In this document: positions 1-5,759 of the stretch, piece after piece
How positions within the stretch are numbered: position 1 is the first letter of the stretch
How the letters are laid out: each line of letters opens with the position of its first letter
NCBI GenBank assembly: GCA_024763435.1
Contig: JANTFN010000022.1
Span: 1-14,061 of the forward strand
Direction of reading: 5' to 3'
DNA length: 14,061 bases
From: Thermodesulfobacteriota bacterium
GTDB taxonomy: Bacteria > Desulfobacterota > S145-22
Notes under the pieces: model-generated
The model's input: the letters and a program-made list of their open reading frames with translations, nothing else
Told to the model about the DNA's origin: nothing
Databases searched by the model: none
Made by a program: the position numbers and the translations under genes

Positions 1-61
1 TCATGTTATTCCATTTTAACCCTATTCATTGGTTGAAAATCCGGCAAAAACCACCTTATGC

Positions 62-649
62 TCAATTCAAAAACCTGTAATTGAACCTATAAAGGCCTTT
101 CAGAAAAAAGCGTTGAGCGTCATTATCCGCCACTTTGTGCCGCACAAAGTTTCCCGCATCGAAGTAAGCATAAATCAATTGGAACTCCAATGCCTTGGAA
201 TAACGGTATCTCAACTGAACATCATATTCATTGCCCAGGTGAGTATCCCGGTTTCCGGGTTTGTTTTTGTATTTATAATAACTCCAGGTGTCTTCCGGTT
301 TGTCCAGATAGAAATCATGGAAAGCAAGTTTTATCTTTACATGATGCCAAGGTTCAAGATAGAGACTCACCTGATTATCAACCAGATTGCTCCAGAACAT
401 GATATCCATTCTTCCGTAATGCTCGCCATCCGTGGATCCGAACGGGCGCGTAAAAGTTCGTACCGTTCCGCCCCGCGGGGATCTGTCTCCGCTGGCAAAC
501 ACGCGACCGATGACGAGATTCGGCTTCATGGGGATTTGGTTGAACCGGTATCCCACCTTGGCCACGTATCCGTAGGCGTCCACATCCCGGTTGCCAATAC
601 TCCCTCCCTCGTGGACATAGGTGAAATCTCCATTGAATCCATGAAAATC
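62..649 (-). pseudogene. 3' remnant of an alginate-export-like outer-membrane porin
   Basis: The minus frame is open from base 649 to a TGA at 62-64 and encodes about 195 residues of alternating polar and aromatic beta-strands, with short turns rich in Asp, Asn and Gly. It looks like the C-terminal part of the alginate-export / AlgE-like barrel family (family members are usually over 400 residues); this family call is from memory of the pattern and is moderate. Typical strand text is FQLIYAYFDAGNFVRH and FFLKGLYRFNYRF near the end. There is no N-terminal half and no signal peptide. The reading frame stops at TAG 650-652, exactly where plus-strand coding for a different protein begins, so the gene is truncated by a rearrangement or an assembly join. 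A GTG at 581-583 could start a shorter product, but it has no signal peptide and sits inside a strand, so I treat it as internal. Confidence 0.6.
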
Positions 650-650
650 C

Positions 651-746
651 TATCAGGATGTCAGTGATGACTACGGCTATATCTACGGAGATGAGGATGG
701 CCATGTAATTACTGTTATGGCGTGGCTTACCTGGAAGGGATTTTAG
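651..746 (+). pseudogene. 3' remnant of a second outer-membrane barrel protein
   Basis: A short plus-strand frame of 31 codons ends at TAG 744-746. It reads as an acidic loop (DEDGH) followed by an amphipathic strand VITVMAWLTWKGF with a terminal Phe, the usual ending of an outer-membrane beta-barrel. The frame is closed just upstream by TGA at 642-644, and the bases left of about 650 belong to the minus-strand porin remnant, so only the tail of this gene survives. Which porin family it belongs to cannot be told from 31 residues. Confidence is limited because the fragment is so short. Confidence 0.4.
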
Positions 747-835
747 GAAAATGTATTTCGGAAATCCCTTCAAGATTTATAACCTTCATCCGTAGGACGC
801 GAGGGTTTAGTGCCCGACGTTCCTCCTTTCCCCTT

Positions 836-874
836 CCGTTGAACGGTCTCCTTGTTCCCGGGGCCGTTCGACGG
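836..874. other. 11-bp stem-loop upstream of chrA
   Basis: Arms 836-846 (CCGTTGAACGG) and 864-874 (CCGTTCGACGG) pair over 11 positions with one G-T wobble, around a 17-base pyrimidine/GC loop. No T-run follows on either strand, so it is not a standard rho-independent terminator. It lies upstream of the proposed chrA promoter, so it would not be in the chrA leader. It could end transcripts from the barrel remnant side, bind a protein, or be a relic. The rest of 747-891 shows nothing I recognise. Confidence 0.4.
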
Positions 875-891
875 CTCTTCCCTGTGAGCAA

Positions 892-920
892 TTGACACCA
901 CTTGCCCGGAAAGGTAAAGT
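892..920 (+). promoter_or_regulatory. candidate sigma-70 promoter of chrA
   Basis: A perfect -35 box TTGACA at 892-897 is followed after 17 bases by TAAAGT at 915-920 (four of six matches to TATAAT). A start site near 927 would leave a leader of about 33 nt before the chrA ATG at 960. Spacing and position fit; the call rests on sequence alone. Confidence 0.5.
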
Positions 921-959
921 CATGCCATCGTTACAATCGGATATCGTTTTGGCGGATTC

Positions 960-2138
960 ATGGAGATGTGGGAACAAAGAAAACGGGAAAACTGGTTAAA
1001 AATCTTTCTGGCATTTTTAAGACTTGGATTAACCGCCTTTGGGGGTCCCGCCATGGTGGCGTATATCCGGGACCTTGCCGTGAAAAAACATGGCTGGCTG
1101 ACCGATGACTCATTCCGGGACGGTGTGGCGCTCTGCCAGACCATTCCAGGCGCTACTGCCATGCAGGCAGCGGCCTACGCGGGACTCAGGGCAGGTGGGG
1201 GGCTTGGCGCGGCAGCAGCCTATGTTGGATTTGGGCTTCCCTCGCTTGTGCTGATGATGATTCTTACGATAGTTTACAGCAGGGCTCATCAGTTATCCAT
1301 CGTTATCGCCCTTTTCACCGGTCTGCAGGTCATTGTGGTGGCTCTGGTGGCCAACGCGACCATCAACTTTGGACGGCGTTCCCTGAAATTCTGGCAGGAT
1401 ATTTTGCTTACCCTGGTTGCCGCAGGTTTTCTCATTGCCGGGGGAAGCCCCATTGTGGCGATTATCGCCTCGGGACTTCTGGGCCTGCTCCTCTACATGC
1501 GAATGGACCTGAGAAAACCCGCCCCCAAAAAGACAGATGTGAATCATCTGATCACTGCCCTGCGACCTGCCTTTATAATTGTTTTTGGTTTAGGCATCGG
1601 TCTCGTCATCCTGTTTCTCATCGATCAGAAACTTTTTGACCTTTCAACCCTGATGCTGAAGGTGGATCTCTTCGCCTTCGGCGGTGGATATGCCTCGGTT
1701 CCCATCATGCTCCACGAGGTCGTGGGGGTAAGGCACTGGATGAACAGCCGCGTCTTCATGGACGGCATCGCCCTCGGACAGGTCACGCCGGGTCCTATCG
1801 TCATCACGGCGACCTTCGTTGGTTATCTCCTGAAGGGCCTGCCCGGCGCGCTGGTGGGAACTGTCAGCGTTTTCACCCCATCCCTGATTATCCTGCTGAT
1901 GATCGTCCCCTACTTCGACCGCCTACAGAACAACCCCTATCTGCAACGGGCGCTCCGTGGTGCTCTGGTCTCCTTTGTCGGGCTTCTGCTGGCCGTAACC
2001 ATCGAGTTCGGAATTGCGGCCCACTGGAGCACCTTGTCCATCCTCCTGGCCCTTGCAGCCTTCATCGCCCTTCGCCTGAAGGTCGATATCCTCTGGATAG
2101 TCCTGGGCGGGGCGATTCTGTCCACACTGCTTTTATAG
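960..2138 (+). CDS. chrA: chromate transporter ChrA, two-domain form
   Basis: This 392-residue inner-membrane protein belongs to the CHR family, whose characterised members export chromate (and may handle sulfate-like oxyanions). The length matches the long, internally duplicated form. Both halves show the family signatures: FGGP at 27-30 with PGATAMQAAAYAGLRAGG at 63-80 in the first half, and FGGG at 240-243 with GQVTPGPIVITATFVG at 273-288 in the second. About ten hydrophobic segments are visible, and a charged linker (around 181-195, DLRKPAPKKTD) separates the halves. The ATG at 960 is used because the protein begins shortly before the first conserved segment; the ribosome site is weak, and ATG 966 is an alternative. 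It appears monocistronic, with no neighbouring chrB-type regulator. CHR proteins are also found in bacteria without chromate exposure, so substrate is inferred. Confidence 0.9.
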   Translation: MEMWEQRKRENWLKIFLAFLRLGLTAFGGPAMVAYIRDLAVKKHGWLTDDSFRDGVALCQTIPGATAMQAAAYAGLRAGGGLGAAAAYVGFGLPSLVLMMILTIVYSRAHQLSIVIALFTGLQVIVVALVANATINFGRRSLKFWQDILLTLVAAGFLIAGGSPIVAIIASGLLGLLLYMRMDLRKPAPKKTDVNHLITALRPAFIIVFGLGIGLVILFLIDQKLFDLSTLMLKVDLFAFGGGYASVPIMLHEVVGVRHWMNSRVFMDGIALGQVTPGPIVITATFVGYLLKGLPGALVGTVSVFTPSLIILLMIVPYFDRLQNNPYLQRALRGALVSFVGLLLAVTIEFGIAAHWSTLSILLALAAFIALRLKVDILWIVLGGAILSTLLL

Positions 2139-2476
2139 GTAGAAGGTTGCCCCCGCCTGTCCTGTTGAATTCGGCGAAGCTGACTCATTCAACTGGGATG
2201 AAATGCCGCGTAGCGGTCAGACGTAGGCGTATTTCACTGAGGTAGAAGGAAGAAGGTGGAAGGTGGAAGGCTGAAGGGAGAAGGAAAGGCAAAAAATATC
2301 ATCAAAATTGGCACAGATCACAGATTCACGTTCATCCCTTTTTGCCTTTAGCTCTTCGCTCCTTTGCCATATCTTTTTGAACTTTTTTGTTCTCTTGTAT
2401 CTCTTTACACGGCATGATATCGATGATGTGATGTTTCTAAATACCAGGTTGACTGGAGAAGAACAAAACAGGTTAA
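2139..2476. other. 338-bp non-coding gap between chrA and the sigma gene
   Basis: No credible gene is present. The gap holds the heptamer array at 2241-2282 and then AT-rich sequence. TTGAAC at 2377-2382 resembles a -35 box, but no good -10 lies 16-18 bases downstream. I could not identify an ECF-type (GGAAC...) autoregulated promoter before the sigma gene. No terminator hairpin for chrA was found. Confidence 0.6.
2241..2282. repeat. six-unit heptamer array, GGNNGAA
   Basis: Six consecutive seven-base units follow the pattern GGNNGAA without slippage: GGTAGAA, GGAAGAA, GGTGGAA, GGTGGAA, GGCTGAA, GGGAGAA. One strand is entirely purine except four T/C positions. A degenerate seventh unit and the word GGCAAAA (2288-2294) follow. 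The array is intergenic, about 100 bp after chrA. A second heptamer array lies at 7957-7984. Confidence 0.8.
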
Positions 2477-3076
2477 ATGGATAAATACAAAAATCTTTCG
2501 GACCTTCAACTGGTTCAATTATCACTTAAGGACCATCAAAATTTCCATTACCTCATGGAGCGGTATGAGCCCCCCCTACTGCGTTACATGAAACGAACCG
2601 CCAGCGTAACCAGAGAAGAAGCTGAGGATCTGCTGCAGGATATATTTATCAAGGTGTATCGGAATTTAAACGGATTCGATCAGAAGCTGAGGTTTTCAAG
2701 CTGGATTTATCGAATCGCTCACAATGAAATCGTGAACCAGGCCTATAAGAAAAAGGTCAGGTCGGTTACAACCAGCCTGAATGAAAGTAATGAGCATCTT
2801 TTGAAACAGGGGGAATGGACGGAAGAGAGTGGCGATGCCCATTTTGAACTTGAATCAAAGGACTCAAGCGAAAGGATGCGGGATGCACTGATGAAACTCC
2901 CCGACAAATACCGTGAGGTGCTGATTCTTAAATTTTTTGAAGATAAGAGTTACCGTGAAATAAGTGCCATTCTGAGGAAGCCGGAGGGAACCATCGCAAC
3001 CCTGATCAACCGGGCAAAAAAGAAATTTAAAAAAATTGCCATACGATATCAACTTGAAAGCGAGAGACAGCCATGA
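2477..3076 (+). CDS. ECF-type RNA polymerase sigma factor (sigma-70 family)
   Basis: The 199-residue protein has the two-domain architecture of extracytoplasmic-function sigma factors. Region 2 spans about 24-92, with the core-binding stretch AEDLLQDIFIKVYRNL (49-64) and the -10 recognition stretch FSSWIYRIAHNEIVNQ (73-88). A variable acidic linker (about 100-133) follows. Region 4 at about 134-186 contains LPDKYREVLILKFFEDKSYREI and a helix-turn-helix (158-183) that reads the -35 element. There is no extra SnoaL or C-terminal sensor domain. The ATG at 2477 follows a weak site (ACAGG). Its stop overlaps the start of the next gene in ATGA, which points to coupled translation and to the partner acting as its membrane-bound regulator. 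Target promoters are unknown; the secreted-protein operon downstream is the obvious candidate. Confidence 0.9.
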   Translation: MDKYKNLSDLQLVQLSLKDHQNFHYLMERYEPPLLRYMKRTASVTREEAEDLLQDIFIKVYRNLNGFDQKLRFSSWIYRIAHNEIVNQAYKKKVRSVTTSLNESNEHLLKQGEWTEESGDAHFELESKDSSERMRDALMKLPDKYREVLILKFFEDKSYREISAILRKPEGTIATLINRAKKKFKKIAIRYQLESERQP

Positions 3077-3852
3077 CCAGGTTAAGTCAAACAGTTTTGA
3101 AAAAGATAGAAGAAGAGAGGATACGTCCTTACCCCAAATGGCGCTTCATCCTCAGGCGCTCCTTTATAACGACCCTGTTCGTCATGTCCATTCTGCTGGG
3201 AAGCCTTGCCAGTGGCGTGGCCATCTTCCAGTTAACACATGCCGAATGGGATCTGTACCAGCATTTCACGCACAGTATCCTGGAGTTTACCGTACTGATT
3301 GTTCCCTATTTTTGGCTCGTATTTATGATTGGCTTCACGGCATTTACCATCTACTTCTTTCGACACACGGAGCGGGGATACAGATACAGCGCCATCGGCC
3401 TTGCCCTTGCAAGCATTGCGGTCTCCGTTGCGGGGGGATTTCTTTTCTATAAGATGGGGCTCTCTGAAAGGCTCGAAGCTGTTTTTCAGGACAGAATTCC
3501 CATTTACCGCACACTCCAAGAACGCCGAATGAAGCTGTGGGTGTCACCTGAAAGGGGCCTGCTGGCAGGAAAGATTATCGAAGTTATGCCAGGCAAGAAA
3601 TTTAAACTGAGAGACTTTCGAGGCAATTCCTGGTTGATTGTATTCGGGGAGGATATTCTTTGGCGGCGAGGATTAAGTCCCACAAAAAATCTCCAGATAA
3701 AAATCATTGGTCAGATACAGAAAAAAGGGGTGTTTATCGCGAAAGAAATCCGCCCCTGGCACGGGAGGCATTTCAGGCGGGGAGCCTCCTGCCCGGGATC
3801 GCCGGGACCTTGCAATCCCAGGCGAAGAAGGAACGGCCCAATCGGACCGTAA
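3073..3852 (+). CDS. three-TM membrane protein with periplasmic OB-like domain; putative anti-sigma partner
   Basis: The 259-residue protein starts inside the sigma gene's stop (ATGA, 4-bp overlap). A basic 30-residue N-terminus is followed by three hydrophobic segments (about 31-54, 70-96, 105-128). The positive loop RHTERGYRY (97-105) favours an N-in topology with the C-terminus in the periplasm. Residues about 157-229 look like a small beta-barrel of OB type: VSPERGLLAGKIIEV, a LRDFRGNSWLIV strand pair, then KIIGQIQKKGVFIAKEIRPW. By gene order it should be the sigma factor's regulator, with the short cytoplasmic N-terminus binding sigma and the outer domain sensing a signal; this is inference, as no zinc anti-sigma (HxxxCxxC) motif exists. 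The last 30 residues are Arg/Pro/Gly-rich and low-complexity, so a late frameshift or an unstructured tail is possible. Confidence 0.75.
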   Translation: MTRLSQTVLKKIEEERIRPYPKWRFILRRSFITTLFVMSILLGSLASGVAIFQLTHAEWDLYQHFTHSILEFTVLIVPYFWLVFMIGFTAFTIYFFRHTERGYRYSAIGLALASIAVSVAGGFLFYKMGLSERLEAVFQDRIPIYRTLQERRMKLWVSPERGLLAGKIIEVMPGKKFKLRDFRGNSWLIVFGEDILWRRGLSPTKNLQIKIIGQIQKKGVFIAKEIRPWHGRHFRRGASCPGSPGPCNPRRRRNGPIGP

Positions 3853-3953
3853 CAAATTTTTATAGAAGCGGGCAGTTTTGATAAACTCGTAAAAATCATC
3901 AGGCGAGACGGCACACCGTCAGCTTTAACAGGCCAAACAAGGCGTCTCAATCA

Positions 3954-3991
3954 GGGTGGAAGGGGAAAAATTTCCCTTCCACCCTTTTTTT
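3954..3991 (+). terminator. strong rho-independent terminator after the sigma/partner pair
   Basis: A 14-bp stem pairs 3954-3967 (GGGTGGAAGGGGAA) with 3971-3984 with one G-T wobble and a three-base loop, followed by seven T residues (3985-3991). It lies about 100 bp after the partner gene's stop and separates the sigma pair from the secreted-protein operon, which therefore needs its own promoter in 3992-4050; I could not identify one with confidence. Confidence 0.9.
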
Positions 3992-4064
3992 CCAAAAAAG
4001 TGAAAGAAAAGTGATGGGTGGATTGTATTAGGGGGAAAAGGCAAAAAACAAAAGGAGGAAGAAA

Positions 4065-4721
4065 ATGAACAAACTAAAAATTTTTGCCGGTGCTGCCATG
4101 GTTACTCTACTCTTAGCTGGGAGCTTGATGGCTTATGGCCCGAGAAATGGCATGGGAATGGGAGCAGGAACGGGGGCTCCCTTATGTATTTCGGATCAGT
4201 TTCCCTATCAACCCCTTGATGCAGGGGAGCGAGCAGGGTTGTTAAAGATGAGGGAAGAAGAAAAGCTGGCGAGGGATGTCTACCTTGCCCTCTACAACAA
4301 ATGGAATCATCAGGTCTTCAGCAACATTGCGGGTGCGGAACAGAACCACATGGATGCCGTCAAGTGCCTGCTGGACAAATACGGCATAACAGATCCGGTT
4401 GTTGATGATACTCCGGGGGCGTTTTCCGATCCGAGCGTGCGCAATCTTTATCAAGCGCTTGTAACAAAGGGGCTGACGTCCCTGGAAAATGCCTTGTGGG
4501 TAGGGGCAACTATTGAAGACATGGACATTTACGACCTCAATGCACTGCTGTCCCAGACGGATAACGATGACATCCTGAACGTTTATACCAACCTGAACAG
4601 CGGGTCAAAAAACCACATGAGGGCATTTTGTGGGGTGTTGGGCACTTTTGGCATCGTTTATGAGGCGCAATACCTTACACAAAATGAGATAGATGAGATT
4701 ATTTCCACCCTCTGGAAATAA
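4065..4721 (+). CDS. secreted DUF2202 ferritin-like protein
   Basis: The 218-residue protein has a signal peptide (1-23, cut after SLMA), then a Gly/Met-rich stretch GPRNGMGMGAGTG, then a DUF2202 domain (about 50-216). That family has a ferritin-like helical fold. The first conserved helix carries EEEKLARDVYLALYNKW (64-80), the second GAEQNHMDAV (90-99), the third the TIEDMDIYDL stretch (149-158), and the fourth SKNHMRAF (181-188). Glu65, Glu92, His95, Glu151 and His184 are plausible metal ligands by analogy with di-iron four-helix bundles. No biochemical function is established for this family to my knowledge. The ATG at 4065 follows an excellent AGGAGG (4053-4058, 6-nt spacing). It leads a run of genes for periplasmic proteins. 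A role in binding iron or other metal in the periplasm is inference. Confidence 0.85.
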   Translation: MNKLKIFAGAAMVTLLLAGSLMAYGPRNGMGMGAGTGAPLCISDQFPYQPLDAGERAGLLKMREEEKLARDVYLALYNKWNHQVFSNIAGAEQNHMDAVKCLLDKYGITDPVVDDTPGAFSDPSVRNLYQALVTKGLTSLENALWVGATIEDMDIYDLNALLSQTDNDDILNVYTNLNSGSKNHMRAFCGVLGTFGIVYEAQYLTQNEIDEIISTLWK

Positions 4722-4733
4722 AAAACAGAAACC

Positions 4734-4762
4734 GTCCGGATCTTCTTTCATGAAGATCGGAC
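4734..4762. other. intercistronic stem-loop after the DUF2202 gene
   Basis: GTCCG plus ATCTTC (4734-4745) pairs with GAAGATCGGAC (4752-4762), an 11-bp stem with one bulged G and a six-base loop. No T-run follows, so it is unlikely to stop transcription completely. Its place between two cistrons suits an RNA stability or processing element. Confidence 0.55.
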
Positions 4763-4785
4763 AAAAAATGAAAGGAGCAAATCAG

Positions 4786-5148
4786 ATGAAACACTTATTA
4801 GGGATTACAGGAATCGGAATGTGCCTGCTGCTTGCCGCCACGTTTGCCAACGCGGGAAATGGAAGAGGCCAGGGAAATGGCATGGGGCATATGTATCAGC
4901 AGACACATCAGAACAGGAGCCAAGAAATGAGACAAAATTTCGTGGACAACAACCACGACGGAATCAATGACAACAGGGGAACTGGCCAGGGGCAGCAAAT
5001 GCATCAAGGCCCCGGGTTTTCCCAGCCAAACGTTGCCCGCTCAGGGGCAAGGGATGGAAGCGGCCCAATCAACAGGTCTGGCGGCTCCAGGCCCAACTAT
5101 ACGGACGCAAACCATGACGGCGTTTGCGACAACGCAACAACAAAATAA
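4786..5148 (+). CDS. small secreted protein with two DxNxDGxxD calcium-loop-like motifs
   Basis: The 120-residue product begins at ATG 4786, eight bases after GGAG (4774-4777); an earlier in-frame start near 4693 would run through the previous gene's end and lacks a ribosome site. Residues 1-23 form a signal peptide (cut after ANA). The mature chain is very rich in Gly, Asn, Gln, Met and His and probably disordered. Two acidic loops stand out: DNNHDGIND (54-62) and DANHDGVCD (107-115). Both fit the DxNxDGxxD pattern of EF-hand, dockerin and thrombospondin-3 calcium sites, but no flanking helices are evident. A single mature Cys114 sits in the second loop. I do not recognise a named family. 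Binding of calcium or another divalent metal in the periplasm is inference from the motifs and the neighbours. Confidence 0.75.
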   Translation: MKHLLGITGIGMCLLLAATFANAGNGRGQGNGMGHMYQQTHQNRSQEMRQNFVDNNHDGINDNRGTGQGQQMHQGPGFSQPNVARSGARDGSGPINRSGGSRPNYTDANHDGVCDNATTK

Positions 5149-5161
5149 GGAGGATTGAGAA

Positions 5162-5656
5162 ATGAAGAAGACAATTATTGTACTAAGCCTGATCATGTCA
5201 CTGCTGATGGTTTCCCAGGTCATGGCATGGGGGCCTCGTAACGGCAACCCCGCCATGAATGGCAAGGGCATGGGTTGGATGTCACGCATGAACCTTACGC
5301 AGGACCAGAAGGTAAAACTGATGGAATTGAGGCAGAATTTGCTGAAGGAAACCACGGAAACGAGAAGCAAACTGGCAGCCATGCGCGTTGAATTTAAATC
5401 CCTTTTTGCACAGCAGGGCGCGGATGAAGAAAAACTCAAGGCCATGCATGCCAGGATGCTGAACCTCCGAACAAAGCTTCAGGAAAAACGCTTCGCGTTT
5501 CGCCTCGCCATGCGTAAGATCCTGACACCCACGCAACTTGCCATGCTTTCCCAGGGGCGCGGTTTGATGAGCGGCCATGGCATGGGCTCCGGCACCATGA
5601 GGAAAGGCCATGGCAGGTATAATGGATGCAGACAGGAACGGGCCCTTGCCTTCTGA
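5162..5656 (+). CDS. Spy/CpxP-like periplasmic protein (LTxxQ family)
   Basis: The 164-residue protein starts 13 bp after the previous stop, with a strong AAGGAGG (5147-5153) overlapping that stop codon. A signal peptide (1-22, cut after VMA) is followed by GPRNGNPAMNGKGMGW. A long helical hairpin follows, bounded by two LTxxQ motifs, LTQDQ (45-49) and LTPTQ (121-125), the hallmark of the CpxP/Spy/ZraP/CnrX-like superfamily. Known members are periplasmic chaperones or metal sensors that tune two-component or ECF sigma pathways. The tail (132-156) is rich in Gly, Met and His (SGHGMGSGTM, KGHG) and may bind metal. Location near an ECF sigma factor recalls CnrX and RpoE-type control, but the sensor link is inference. 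Length is normal for the family. Confidence 0.85.
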   Translation: MKKTIIVLSLIMSLLMVSQVMAWGPRNGNPAMNGKGMGWMSRMNLTQDQKVKLMELRQNLLKETTETRSKLAAMRVEFKSLFAQQGADEEKLKAMHARMLNLRTKLQEKRFAFRLAMRKILTPTQLAMLSQGRGLMSGHGMGSGTMRKGHGRYNGCRQERALAF

Positions 5657-5690
5657 CCACAGATAACGCAAATAAATTAAATAACTTTAT

Positions 5691-5731
5691 GCGTGAGGCA
5701 GCCCTTTTTTTAAGGCAGAGCTGCCTCACGC
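5691..5731. other. perfect 12-bp stem-loop between the Spy-like and DUF4405 genes
   Basis: GCGTGAGGCAGC (5691-5702) pairs perfectly with GCTGCCTCACGC (5720-5731) around a 17-base loop that contains seven T residues and a small nested CCTT/AAGG pairing. The T-run is inside the loop and the stem is followed by TAAAAACTG, so it is not a classic plus-strand terminator. It could attenuate or protect the upstream message, reducing DUF4405 expression relative to the secreted proteins. Confidence 0.6.
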
Positions 5732-5759
5732 TAAAAACTGAATTACCCCGGAGCGAAAA

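Noticed and set aside
13..40. Possible terminator of the porin remnant (ATTTTAACC / GGTTGAAAAT)
   Set aside because: AT-rich stem with a bulge and no T-run after it on the minus strand.
29..667. Plus-strand open frame of 212 codons
   Set aside because: It is antisense to the porin remnant, whose frame shows clear beta-barrel text; the plus frame has no recognisable domain or ribosome site.
3853..3953. Possible riboswitch or small RNA before the terminator (GAGACG 3905-3910 / CGTCTC 3943-3948 pairing)
   Set aside because: Only short pairings are visible and no known riboswitch consensus fits; the terminator is explained by the sigma/partner transcript.
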